Source: JAPOXR01 sp964291445
GTDB lineage: Bacteria > Pseudomonadota > Alphaproteobacteria > Rhodobacterales > Rhodobacteraceae
Direction: 5' to 3'
Assembly (NCBI GenBank): GCA_964291445.2
Contig: OZ219863.1
Coordinates: 1-64,000 of the forward strand
DNA length: 64,000 nucleotides
Shown: positions 8,143-17,021 of the stretch, one piece after another
Numbering within the stretch: the first letter of the stretch is position 1
Layout: every line of letters begins with the position of its first letter
Program-made: the position numbers and the translations under genes
The notes under the pieces: generated by a model
The model's input: only the letters and a program-made list of their open reading frames with translations
What the model was told of the DNA's origin: nothing
Database searches by the model: none

Positions 8143-9542
8143 GCCAGGCAATTCTCGCGCTCGCCCGAATGGTCGGCGCGACACGGCCAAACGAGATCCC
8201 CGATGCGGTCATGGCGCGCGCCTCCGATTGCATGCTTGACGTCCTCGGTGCCGCCGCTGCAGGCAGCAGCGCGGCCGGCACGATGGCGATGTCCCGCGCC
8301 TTTCCCGGGCAGGATGGCGCGGCGTCGGTCTGGTTCACGGGCAGGATTTGCGATACGGCGACGGCGGCAACACTGAACACGATGGCGGCGACGGCGCTCG
8401 ATATCGATGATGGACATCGAATGGCGGCGGGCCATCCTGGCGCGGCAATCATTGCTGCCTCCCTGGCCGCGGTGTCGCCTGACACGCCGGGCGAGCAACT
8501 GCTCACCGCAATTGTCCTCGGCTATGAAGTCTCCGTACGAGTTGCCCTTGCGCGTGTGCCGGAGCAGCACGCTTCAACCGTCAGCGGACGCTGGAGTGGC
8601 ACCGGTGCCGCGGCTGCCGTCGCCCGGCTGTACAATTTGCCGCCCGAGACGATTGCCCAGAGCATTCTCATTTCCGAGCAGCATGCCCCCCGGCTCGGCT
8701 CGGCCGATTCGCACGGCTTTGCCGGATCGGATGTGAAGGAAGGGATTGCCTGGTCCGTATTCACGGCGCTGCGTGCCGTCGACCTCGCCAGTGCCGGGTT
8801 CCGGGGCTATCCGGATACCTTCGAGACTGGCGAGCTGTACTCGCCATCGAGGTTGGTCGAAGGCCTCGATGACTTCGCGGCGGTCGATGGTCTGTTCTTC
8901 AAGCCATACGCCTGCTGCCGGTGGATCCACGCCGCCATCGACGCATTTCTGGACATCATGGACGACGAGGCGCTGCCGCCTGACCGGATTGACCATGTCA
9001 CTGTCAGGACATTCGACCGTGCCGTCGCCCTTGGCAATCACCTTCGCCCGGCCTCGGATACGGAGGCCCAGTTCTCGATTCCCTTCGTGCTGTCGGCGGC
9101 GGCCTTCAAGGGTCGAGAGGCACTGCTTCCGCTCGATTTGTCGTTGCTCGAGGACGAGGAGGTGCTCCGCTTTGGCGAACGCATCGACATCCGCCATGAT
9201 GATGAGCTTCAGACCCTGTTCCCCCGCCTGGCACCATCAATCGTCGAGGTGGTGTCAAACGGACGCCCGATTGCAAAGCGCGTCGATTCCGCATTCGGCG
9301 ATCCTGCCAACCCCATGGACAGATCTCATCTCGTTGCAAAATTCCACCGACTTTTCGACCCGGTGCTTGGTCACGAGCGCGCTGCATCAATCGCAACCGC
9401 CATTTTTGCACTTCGGCAGAACCCGGTGCGAGAACTGGCCGACCTGATCGGCACATCCCGCTCGGCCGGCGAGTCCGCCCCGGCCGGGATGGAGGCAGGA
9501 TGCGCCCGGCCCATTCGGCGCCGGATCAGCCGAGCGCGGTGA
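8139..9542 (+). CDS. MmgE/PrpD family protein (2-methylcitrate dehydratase-like)
   Basis: A 467-residue MmgE/PrpD protein, related to 2-methylcitrate and cis-aconitate dehydratase-type lyases. Evidence is the ASDCMLDVLGAAAAGS opening, LDIDDGHRMAAGHPGAAIIAA with its acidic and His residues, and GFAGSDVKEGIAWSV followed by KPYACCRWIHAAIDA. The ATG at 8139 (ATGA overlap) is preferred over an in-frame GTG at 8133. In catabolic operons such proteins often dehydrate or isomerise hydroxy acids, which suits its place after a 2-hydroxyacid dehydrogenase. Its last 17 bases overlap tail-to-tail with the aminotransferase gene. Confidence 0.85.
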   Translation: MSQAILALARMVGATRPNEIPDAVMARASDCMLDVLGAAAAGSSAAGTMAMSRAFPGQDGAASVWFTGRICDTATAATLNTMAATALDIDDGHRMAAGHPGAAIIAASLAAVSPDTPGEQLLTAIVLGYEVSVRVALARVPEQHASTVSGRWSGTGAAAAVARLYNLPPETIAQSILISEQHAPRLGSADSHGFAGSDVKEGIAWSVFTALRAVDLASAGFRGYPDTFETGELYSPSRLVEGLDDFAAVDGLFFKPYACCRWIHAAIDAFLDIMDDEALPPDRIDHVTVRTFDRAVALGNHLRPASDTEAQFSIPFVLSAAAFKGREALLPLDLSLLEDEEVLRFGERIDIRHDDELQTLFPRLAPSIVEVVSNGRPIAKRVDSAFGDPANPMDRSHLVAKFHRLFDPVLGHERAASIATAIFALRQNPVRELADLIGTSRSAGESAPAGMEAGCARPIRRRISRAR

Positions 9543-10722
9543 TTGCGTCAGCCATGTCCCTCGACGCTTCGGCCATCACTTCGTCGGGTTTTGCAAAACA
9601 GAGTCGCAAATAACCGGGTGCGCCGAATTCGGTTCCGGGAACCAACGCCACGCCTGACGCCTCCAGCAGGTATTCGGAGAGCTCGATGTCGGTGCGAATC
9701 ATGCCGCCCTTCGGCGTCTGCCGACCGAGAAGCCCATTGCACGCGGCGAAGACATAGAAGGCACCTTCGGGCACGCGCGCCTCCAGACCCGGGATCCTGG
9801 CAATCGCGGCCAGCAGCATGTCACGACGACGGAGATAGGCAGCCAGCCAATTGTCAAGAAAATCCTGTGGCCCGGTCAGGGCGGCGAGTGCTGCCGCCTG
9901 CGCAATCGAGCTTGTACAGGTGGTCAATTGACCTTGGAGCTTGGACATGGCAGCAATGAACTTGCCGGGGCCTGTTGCATAACCGACGCGCCAGCCTGTC
10001 ATGGCGTAGGATTTGGACAGGCCGTTCACCGTCACCGTCCGTTCGGCCAAATCCGGCGCAACCTGCGCCAGCGTGACAAAGGGCTCGTCCCGGTACAGGA
10101 TCTTTTCGTAGATGTCGTCGCTCAGGATGCCGATATGGGGATGACGGCGCAGCACCTCGGCCAGCGCCAGCAACTCGCCAGCGCCGTAGACCGTCCCGCC
10201 GGGATTGCCCGGCGAATTCAGGATCAGGAAGCGCGTGCGCGGCCCGATGGCCGCGTCCAGCGCTTCCGGTGTCAGCCTGGAGCCTGTTCTGGCACAGCAC
10301 ACGATCACTGGCTCGCCACCGGCGAGCTTGACGATGTCCGGATAGCTGGTCCAGTACGGAGCCGGAACGATCACCCGGTCCCCGACATCAAGGCCGGCAC
10401 ACAAGGCCGTGTAGATCAACTGCTTGGCACCGGTACCAATGATCACGCAATCCGTATCGCATGCAAGCCCGTTCTCGCTGCGGAATTTCTTGGCTACCGC
10501 CTCGCGGAGCACCGCGGTCCCGGCAACCGACGTGTAGCGCGTCTGACCCTCACATGCCGCCCGGTGTGCAGCTTCAATGATGTGGTCAGGCGTATCGAAG
10601 CTCGACTCACCCTCGGCGAGATCATGCGTTCTTTTTCCCGAATCGGCACGCTGGCGTGCCATCTCGGCCAGCCGTATCGTCCCCGAGGGACGGATTCGCA
10701 TGACATGGCAGGATAAATGCAT
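9526..10722 (-). CDS. PLP-dependent aminotransferase, class I/II (aspartate aminotransferase-like)
   Basis: A 398-residue fold-type I aminotransferase. LNSPGNPGG precedes the PLP-contacting region, and SDDIYEKILYRD contains the Asp/Tyr pair. The Schiff-base lysine is in NGLSKSYAMTGWRVGY, and the C-terminal carboxylate-binding Arg is in YLRLCFAKP. A later in-frame ATG at 10701 (MRIRPSGT) matches where most homologues begin to align. It converges on the PrpD gene and diverges from the dimethylformamidase-like pair. It likely moves the amino group in the pathway encoded around it. Confidence 0.88.
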   Translation of the reverse strand: MHLSCHVMRIRPSGTIRLAEMARQRADSGKRTHDLAEGESSFDTPDHIIEAAHRAACEGQTRYTSVAGTAVLREAVAKKFRSENGLACDTDCVIIGTGAKQLIYTALCAGLDVGDRVIVPAPYWTSYPDIVKLAGGEPVIVCCARTGSRLTPEALDAAIGPRTRFLILNSPGNPGGTVYGAGELLALAEVLRRHPHIGILSDDIYEKILYRDEPFVTLAQVAPDLAERTVTVNGLSKSYAMTGWRVGYATGPGKFIAAMSKLQGQLTTCTSSIAQAAALAALTGPQDFLDNWLAAYLRRRDMLLAAIARIPGLEARVPEGAFYVFAACNGLLGRQTPKGGMIRTDIELSEYLLEASGVALVPGTEFGAPGYLRLCFAKPDEVMAEASRDMADAITALG

Positions 10723-10799
10723 CTCTGTCCCCGCAAAGAATGATATTCACAATAACCGCGCCAGGTGGCAATCTCAAAATGGATTGCGAGGAGACGGCC

Positions 10800-11141
10800 A
10801 TGCTTCGCTATGACCCGGACAATGCGACATACGAGTTCGATGGAGGCCGAATGGATTTGGCGCTGGAATACCGTGATAATCCTCGCGGACCCTACAGTGC
10901 CGAGTTGCAACGCGTGCTCGACAGGATGCGGTCGACACCGATGAAGGGCCGCCTGGCTCTTTCCGTGATCGAGCCCTTCAGCAAATTCGCGCTGGTCCGC
11001 TTGACCGGCGAGCGCGGCGTTGCACCCATTGTGGTCGAAGGGGTGAGCTATGCGTCCATCCCCGAGGCCGAATGGGACATATTCAAGCGCCGCTGGCAGG
11101 AGTTGACCGGCATGCCGGTCACGGTTGCGGACCCATGGTGA
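10800..11141 (+). CDS. dmfA1: N,N-dimethylformamidase small (alpha) subunit-like protein
   Basis: A 113-residue protein whose stop overlaps the large-subunit start by 7 bases. The position, size and WDIFKRRWQELTGMPV ending match the small subunit that caps the DMFase large subunit in Paracoccus-type enzymes (about 130 residues there). The start at 10800 is chosen because GAGGAG lies about 8 bases upstream; in-frame ATGs at 10740 and 10779 would add up to 20 residues. I infer the subunit role mainly from pairing with the unmistakable large subunit. Confidence 0.7.
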   Translation: MLRYDPDNATYEFDGGRMDLALEYRDNPRGPYSAELQRVLDRMRSTPMKGRLALSVIEPFSKFALVRLTGERGVAPIVVEGVSYASIPEAEWDIFKRRWQELTGMPVTVADPW

Positions 11142-13369
11142 TCAGCACGACCGGGCTGATCGGCTATTGCCAGCCGCTGGCGATCCACGCCGGCGAGACG
11201 ACCGAGTTGAAATTGTCGAGCAATGGGCCCGACACCTGTTCCGTTGCGGTGATGCGCGTCGTATGCGGGGATATCGACCCGAATGGTCCAGGCGCCAGTT
11301 TCGAGACAGCAGATTGGTGCAAGGCAACCGGACTCCCGGTCAGGCATCAGCCGGCAAACGCCGGATCCTTCGGTTTTTCGCCCCGGGGACCGGCGACCGG
11401 TGTTGCGAATTCGCTGCGGCTCGAGATGAATGTGTGGCCAACACTCCCGACCGGCAAGCCGCAATGCCTGTTGCATTGGGGAGAATTGCGGCTGGAGATG
11501 GACAGATTTGGCCATCTCGGCGTTCGCCTCGGCAAATCGGCCGCAATTCTGACCCGCCCCTTGCCGGGACGTCGCTGGTTTCGGATCATCCTCGAAGCCT
11601 CCGATGAACGCATCGCCATATCGGTCGAACCGATCGCAGCCATGGCAACCTGGCCACATGTCGAGAGATCGGACGCCCCGGCACCGATTGTGTTGTTGCC
11701 GGGATGCGACAACCCGATCATCTTCGGCGCCGCCATGGAGGGCTGGCGCGCCGGTCATCCCGTCGTCACATGTGCCTATAACGGCAAGATCGAGGCACCC
11801 GTGATCAAGGCCGGCGCGGTTGCAACACCAATTGCCGCCTGGGATTTTTCCCGGCACATCGAGAGCGCAACGGCGCACGACACCGGGCCGCAGGGCGTTC
11901 ACCTGACCCTTGTCAACACGCCGATGCGGGGCGCAACCGGCTCGAACTGGAATGGTTCCGTCGAAAGCTGGCGACGGGATCCGTCGCAATATGGCGCGAT
12001 TCACTTTCACGATGACGACATGACCGACTGTCGTTGGGATACCTCGCTCAGGGTCACGGCACCCGACGGAAGCCGTTCCGGCTATTATGTCGCCCGGGTG
12101 ACCTCCGACGATGTTCAGAGCGACGTGCCGTTCTTTGTCTCCGTCCGGCCAGGCCAGCGTCAGGCCGACATCCTGCTGATCGCGGCGACCGCCACCTACC
12201 TGTCCTATGCAAACACCCACATCAAGTTCGACAGCCAAAATACGGAAAACCTTTACGAAGCACCGATGGTGCTGAGCGAGGACGAACTCTATCTCAACGA
12301 GCACCGCGAGCTGGGCCTGTCGCATTACGACACGCATGCCGACGATTCGGGCGTCGTCTATTCCAGCGAGCGGCGGCCATTGATGAACATGCGGCCGGGG
12401 CTCTATACCTTCAACTACGTGAACGACACCCACATCGTGCAATGGCTGGAGAGTCGGGGTTTCGGCTACGATCTTGCAACCGATGAAGATTTGCACCGCC
12501 ATGGTCGTGACTTGCTGGATGGCTACAGGGTGGTGATCACCGGATCGCACCCGGAATACTATTCAACACGGATGTGGGATGCCCTCCACGACTACCAGCA
12601 AAGCGGCGGCCGGCACCTCTACCTTGGAGGAAACGGGTTCTATTGGCGGGTCGCATGGTCCGATGAGCGCCCGGGAATCGTCGAGAACCGTCGCGGCATC
12701 TCCGGGGTGCGCACATGGGAGGGCGAGCCAGGTGAACACCATCTGAGTTTCACCGGCGAGCCCGGCGGGTTGTGGCGTACGCATGGCCGCGCGCCGCAAA
12801 TGCTGGTCGGAACCGGCTTCAGTTCGACATTCTTCGTCCGCTCGACCCACTTCCGCCGCACAGAGGCGTCCCGCGATCCTGACCTGGCATTCGTGTTCGA
12901 TGGGCTCAACTCGGATGTGATTGGTGATTTCGGATATCGAGGCGGCGGGGCCGTCGGCCTCGAACTGGACAGGTGGGATGCCGATCTTGGCTCGCCGCCG
13001 GGATCGGTCATCCTTGCAACGTCGGAGGACGTGGGACAGGGCGGCCTCCTGACGGGCGAGGAGTTCATTACCACCACCCGCGCCCTTGACGGGCTCCAGA
13101 ACCGGCGGGTGCGCGCCGACATGGTGTATTTCACGACGGCTGGCGGCGGCGCTGTGTGGTCGGCGGGGTCCATCGCCTGGGCGACTTCGCTGCTGTGGAA
13201 TGCCGGCTCCAACCCTGTCAGCCGGGTGACCGAAAACGTGCTCAGGCGGTTTCTCGATCCCGAGCCGCTCCTTGGACCACCATCGGCGGGCAAAAGGCAA
13301 CCGGCGGCGACCGGATTTTCGAGGAACGGCCAAGATCCGGACGAGGACAGTCCGTTCACCGATGGATGA
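11135..13369 (+). CDS. dmfA2: N,N-dimethylformamidase large (beta) subunit-like amidohydrolase
   Basis: A 744-residue protein (about 760 in known DMFase) with an N-terminal lectin-like beta region and a C-terminal DMFase-type catalytic domain. The domain is marked by TATYLSYANTHIKFDSQN, GLSHYDTHADDSGV, then GSHPEYYS at residues 470-477. Known DMFase has a mononuclear iron held by two tyrosines and one glutamate with a nearby histidine. Here H472 and E474 fit the His-x-Glu pair, and Y355, Y358 or Y398 are candidate tyrosine ligands (inferred). The family hydrolyses small N-substituted formamides to amine and formate. Neighbouring amine oxidoreductase, aminotransferase and hydrolase genes fit use of an N-alkylated compound; the true substrate is unproven. 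Confidence 0.85.
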   Translation: MVISTTGLIGYCQPLAIHAGETTELKLSSNGPDTCSVAVMRVVCGDIDPNGPGASFETADWCKATGLPVRHQPANAGSFGFSPRGPATGVANSLRLEMNVWPTLPTGKPQCLLHWGELRLEMDRFGHLGVRLGKSAAILTRPLPGRRWFRIILEASDERIAISVEPIAAMATWPHVERSDAPAPIVLLPGCDNPIIFGAAMEGWRAGHPVVTCAYNGKIEAPVIKAGAVATPIAAWDFSRHIESATAHDTGPQGVHLTLVNTPMRGATGSNWNGSVESWRRDPSQYGAIHFHDDDMTDCRWDTSLRVTAPDGSRSGYYVARVTSDDVQSDVPFFVSVRPGQRQADILLIAATATYLSYANTHIKFDSQNTENLYEAPMVLSEDELYLNEHRELGLSHYDTHADDSGVVYSSERRPLMNMRPGLYTFNYVNDTHIVQWLESRGFGYDLATDEDLHRHGRDLLDGYRVVITGSHPEYYSTRMWDALHDYQQSGGRHLYLGGNGFYWRVAWSDERPGIVENRRGISGVRTWEGEPGEHHLSFTGEPGGLWRTHGRAPQMLVGTGFSSTFFVRSTHFRRTEASRDPDLAFVFDGLNSDVIGDFGYRGGGAVGLELDRWDADLGSPPGSVILATSEDVGQGGLLTGEEFITTTRALDGLQNRRVRADMVYFTTAGGGAVWSAGSIAWATSLLWNAGSNPVSRVTENVLRRFLDPEPLLGPPSAGKRQPAATGFSRNGQDPDEDSPFTDG

Positions 13370-13682
13370 GTTGGGGATATTGTCATTCCCGGCCCGCACC
13401 GGTCGATGACTGCCCTTCATTCTACCCGCCTGGCGCATGCCCGGCAAACCACCCTGTCGCCCATAAATTCGGCAATGGCCGGAATCAACGTCCTGCATCT
13501 GGAGGTCTCTTCCGGGAAGTTCTGAACTGGTGAGGTGAAGACAACGCACCCGGGCCCGTGCATGGGTCCGGCAGCCTTCCGCTCTCCCGAAGCGAAATCC
13601 AGCCGGGCTGCGCCACGGTGACGACTGCCGCGGAAGCAGGAACAGCGAGCCAGTTCCATGAGTCGGCAACCCACCCTGCGTG
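13370..13682. other. Intergenic, no gene seen
   Basis: This 313-bp stretch lies between the convergent DMFase-like and AlbA_2 genes. No open frame with recognisable protein features, repeat or clear terminator was found. Confidence 0.5.
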
Positions 13683-15455
13683 TCATCCGGGAATTGAGGG
13701 CGGTTTCCGGCCTCTTCGCCGGGCATCGACATACTCGACCAGTGCTGACCGGCCCATGATTTCGACGATCCGCACCCGGAGTTCTGCCCCCTCTGCATCG
13801 GTCAATTGCAACTCCTCGCCCGGAATGAAGTTGACGGGCTGCTGTTTGCCCTGGTCGATGGCGATGTTCGATGCGTAGAGATACGTGCGGTCATGGGCAT
13901 CACGTATGGGATTGAGCCTGCCCCTCAACCCCGGGACATGACCTGTCGCCTCCGGAAAAATGATGCTTCCGCCTGCCGGCAGGGCCTCCAGATCGATCGC
14001 CAGCGCCCGCTCCTCGGGTATCCAGCCCTGCTCCAGATACGCGGCATGTCCAGGTGACGATGCAAAGACTGTCAAGGGCAACGAGGTCGTGTGCAGATCG
14101 AACGCAGCTTCGCCCTCATTGTCCGTCTTGACCTGCTTCCAGGTCTTGTTGGGAAACAGCAGCAGGAGATCGGCACCGGGCAACGGGTGGCCGCCCGACC
14201 GAACAGAGACAATGGTGCGGGCCGGGCTCCAATCATGCCTTGCCGCGGGGATGACCAGGAGAAACTCGGAGTCGTCAACGACTCTGTATTCGGGATATTT
14301 CCCGCACAACTCCCATGTCTCGCGCCGGATTATGGGCACGCCGTCGCCACGGCGCTCCATGACGTAGTGCCTGTCTTCGCTGCCGCGAATTCCGCCGACA
14401 GGCATCCGCGCGAATACGGAGGTCAGGGCCTCGTTGCGAGTCGACTGCCGCAAAGCCATGCTCTCCACCGTCAAATTGTTGGGAAGGGAGCCGGGCGACT
14501 GGATTTCCACACGATCATGGAACATCGACAGGCGAATCCTGGCTCCCCGCATGGAATAGTCGCGATGGACAACTGCATTGACCAGGGCTTCGAACAGGGC
14601 CCTTTCGCTGTACTGGGGCAGGTTCGAACGGGCAGGATCCTTCCATGCCGCGACCCGCATGTTCCTGATGGCAAAGGCAATGGCGCCGGCGATCTGTTCG
14701 TTCAATGGCCCGGTGATCTCCTGGGCATCAATCTGGACCGATGCACGGTCAGCGCCTTGATACCTCGTCGCGGTAATGCAGGCGTTTGCAAGCCATTGTT
14801 CCGGATTTGGCGTGCACAGCAGCACGCCGGCGACCGTGGCACGAAGGATTCCGGCCTCGTCAACGCCAAGCAGCGCCTGTTTCACGAGCGCCGCCTCGGG
14901 CTCGGCCGCGCCTTCGGCGCTGAGCAACTGCCTCCAATGTCCCTCGGCCAATGTCCCGAAGCCGGTCTCCGGCACCGGCTGCATGTCGAACCACAAGAAG
15001 CGGGCCTGTGACCGCCTCTGCTCCAGCCGTAACCGCTCGTCACCGGCCATGGGCCGCTTCGTTGCACCCACGCGGATATGGCATCCGCCGGGACCTTCAT
15101 GTACGAAATCGCTCCTCGGAACTTCGACCAGCAGCACGCGTTTGCCGTCCGGCATCTTCTTGTGAAATGTGCGGATGCGAACAGGAGGCTTGATCGTATC
15201 GGTGCACACCTCGACGAGAAGGGTATCCAGATTGACGATTTGCGCTTTCGACATGCCGGTAACCGTGCCGCCATCGGCGACTCCAGCGAGCATCACGCCC
15301 CCGACGCCGTTTGCGAAGGCCGAGATTTCGTCAGCCCAGACACTGCGGGACGGGCCCTTTGGACGATCCCCGGCGAACTCGACCTGCTTGAATTCCCAGT
15401 GGCTGTCCTCGCCCAACTGCAACTGGTCTTCAATGTCCTCGATGTGGCAGATCAT
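13683..15455 (-). CDS. Schlafen/AlbA_2-domain ATP-binding protein with C-terminal beta domains
   Basis: A 590-residue protein. Residues about 15-140 form an AlbA_2/Schlafen-type domain (EDSHWEFKQVEF, then ISAFANGVGGVMLAGVADGG, then GGCHIRVGATKRPM). A middle GHKL-like ATPase part follows, with ERALFEALVNAVVHRDYS and HDRVEIQSPGSLPNNL. After residue 400 an Ig/transthyretin-like segment (SGGHPLPGADLLLLFP, DNEGEAAFDL) and another beta-rich tail are added. These proteins are often annotated as transcriptional regulators, and some relatives act in anti-phage defence as nucleases. The ATG at 15455 is chosen for its CGAGG site. It sits beside mobile DNA, not in an operon. Function unassigned. Confidence 0.75.
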   Translation of the reverse strand: MICHIEDIEDQLQLGEDSHWEFKQVEFAGDRPKGPSRSVWADEISAFANGVGGVMLAGVADGGTVTGMSKAQIVNLDTLLVEVCTDTIKPPVRIRTFHKKMPDGKRVLLVEVPRSDFVHEGPGGCHIRVGATKRPMAGDERLRLEQRRSQARFLWFDMQPVPETGFGTLAEGHWRQLLSAEGAAEPEAALVKQALLGVDEAGILRATVAGVLLCTPNPEQWLANACITATRYQGADRASVQIDAQEITGPLNEQIAGAIAFAIRNMRVAAWKDPARSNLPQYSERALFEALVNAVVHRDYSMRGARIRLSMFHDRVEIQSPGSLPNNLTVESMALRQSTRNEALTSVFARMPVGGIRGSEDRHYVMERRGDGVPIIRRETWELCGKYPEYRVVDDSEFLLVIPAARHDWSPARTIVSVRSGGHPLPGADLLLLFPNKTWKQVKTDNEGEAAFDLHTTSLPLTVFASSPGHAAYLEQGWIPEERALAIDLEALPAGGSIIFPEATGHVPGLRGRLNPIRDAHDRTYLYASNIAIDQGKQQPVNFIPGEELQLTDAEGAELRVRIVEIMGRSALVEYVDARRRGRKPPSIPG

Positions 15456-15819
15456 ATCCTCGGAATTTACTCCCAAGATCACAGGTGGCCGCAGGCCATG
15501 ATGCTCCATCAAGTCTCAGGACAAGATGATCCTGGAGGCTTCATTTCCTGTGCTGAGGTCATCCACCGAAGCATATCCAACTACACACCCATCAGCAAAA
15601 CAATTCGACCGGCAATCAGGGGATCGCAAATTGCCCGACAGGTCCTGTCGCAGGCTACCGTGATCTTCCCGTCTTCGGCGGATCGGCACTCCAATTCGGA
15701 TGCTGGTGGTCATGGAGGCTGTGCCGGTAGAGTCCGGTACGAATCCGGCATTTTTGGTTTTGGCGGCCAGGTCCGGGAGCATGCCTGCAACCGGCGGCCC
15801 AGAATGGGAGAACTTCACG
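15456..15819. other. Divergent intergenic region
   Basis: This 364-bp region between the AlbA_2 gene (minus) and a SnoaL-like gene (plus) must hold both promoters. No convincing operator, RNA or small gene was recognised. Confidence 0.45.
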
Positions 15820-16824
15820 ATGAATGACCTTGCAGCAGCCAAGTCCCTGGTGCTTGGCTACCAGGGCGCACTGGACAGGGCCGACATCAGCGACATTGCC
15901 GTAGCGCTGTCCAGGCACTGTTCCTCCGATTGCAGTTTCCGGTTTGTCCATCCCTTCAATGGAGCGGTCGGCCCCGAGGAGGCCGCCGGGGTTTTCTGGC
16001 GGCCGATCAGGCGGTCCTTTGCCCCACTGCAGCGCCGACAGGACATCTTCCTTGCCGGGGCCAACCATCTCGATGGCAACGACTCGATCTGGGTGCTGTC
16101 GATGGGGCATCTCCTGGGCCTGTTCGATGCACCTTTCCTGGGAATGCGACCCACCAGGCAGGCCGTCATGCTCCGTTATGCCGAATTCAGCCGGATTGCG
16201 GATGGCAGCATCACCGAGTCGGCCATTTTTCTTGATATCATGAACCTGATGGCCCAAATCCGGGCCGAAGTGATTCCGCCTGCCACGGCATCGGTCATGG
16301 TGACGCCGGGACCGCGTACCCAGGACGGGCTGCTTCTTGCCGACCAGCCGCCGGAGGAAGGACAGCAAACCCTTGCTCTCTTCGTGCGAATGATCGACCG
16401 GCTGCTCTCGGTTGATGTCCGCACCACGGGAACCGAACTGTCGCTCGACTGGACCGATGACATGATCTGGTGGGGACCGGGTGGTATCGGCGCGCCGTAC
16501 ACGCAGCAGCGCTACCTCGAACAGCACTGCATTCCTTTCGAGGAGGGCCTTGAATGGGGAGATTTCTTCGGGCACCGTACCGAGATTGCCGAAGGCCATT
16601 ATGGCGGGTTCTTCGGCTGGCCGACCTTCGATGTCCGCTCCCGCGGCGGATATATCGGACTGGCTCCTGCCTCCGAAAAGAAGGTGGAGATGCGGGTCGT
16701 GGACATTTACCGGCGACAGGGCGACAAGCTGGCCGAAAACTGGAACTTCATCGACCACCTGCATTTCCTCGACCAACTCGGTGTCGACCTGATTGCCAGG
16801 CAACGCCAACTGACCGGCCTGTAA
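15820..16824 (+). CDS. Double NTF2-like (SnoaL-like) protein, paralogue 1
   Basis: A 334-residue protein with two NTF2-like halves. The first contains HPFNGAVGPEEA, FAPLQRRQDIFLAGAN and TPGPRTQDGLL. The second contains WGPGGIGAPY, PFEEGLEWGDFF and MRVVDIYRRQGDKLAENW. SnoaL-like cone-shaped barrels serve as cyclases, isomerases, dehydratases or hydrolases on small molecules. Two more proteins with the same layout (28550-29566 and 30691-31668) lie in the ABC transporter operon. This copy stands alone, between the AlbA_2 gene and the IS66 element. It starts at 15820 with GGGAG upstream. Reaction unknown. Confidence 0.72.
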   Translation: MNDLAAAKSLVLGYQGALDRADISDIAVALSRHCSSDCSFRFVHPFNGAVGPEEAAGVFWRPIRRSFAPLQRRQDIFLAGANHLDGNDSIWVLSMGHLLGLFDAPFLGMRPTRQAVMLRYAEFSRIADGSITESAIFLDIMNLMAQIRAEVIPPATASVMVTPGPRTQDGLLLADQPPEEGQQTLALFVRMIDRLLSVDVRTTGTELSLDWTDDMIWWGPGGIGAPYTQQRYLEQHCIPFEEGLEWGDFFGHRTEIAEGHYGGFFGWPTFDVRSRGGYIGLAPASEKKVEMRVVDIYRRQGDKLAENWNFIDHLHFLDQLGVDLIARQRQLTGL

Positions 16825-16869
16825 AGGGTGCATCCCGCATTTGTGGCCAGTAAAGGAGAGCGGCCTTCA

Positions 16870-16911
16870 AATGACACCTGGCAAGTCGTCACGCCTTGGG
16901 CGAACGATTAC
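16870..16911. repeat. Relic right end of an IS66-like element
   Basis: About 42 bp that closely copy the element's right end (20464-20505) in the same orientation with several substitutions, directly abutting the left target duplication. It looks like the remnant end of an older related insertion. Confidence 0.65.
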
Positions 16912-16919
16912 AAAGCGCC
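16912..16919. repeat. Target-site duplication, left
   Basis: AAAGCGCC immediately left of the element's left terminal repeat, identical to 20506-20513. Eight bases is the duplication length typical of IS66-family insertion. Confidence 0.85.
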
Positions 16920-16942
16920 GTAACCGTTCGGGCAAGCCGTGA
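16920..16942 (+). repeat. IS66 left terminal inverted repeat
   Basis: Twenty-three bases exactly matching the reverse complement of 20483-20505 and adjoining the 8-bp target duplication. Confidence 0.85.
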
Positions 16943-17021
16943 TTGCCCATCCTGCCTGCATTTGAGGGCCATCACTCCCGGCCTGACCGCCGCCCGCGGC
17001 GGCGCCCGGCCCTGACCGGCC

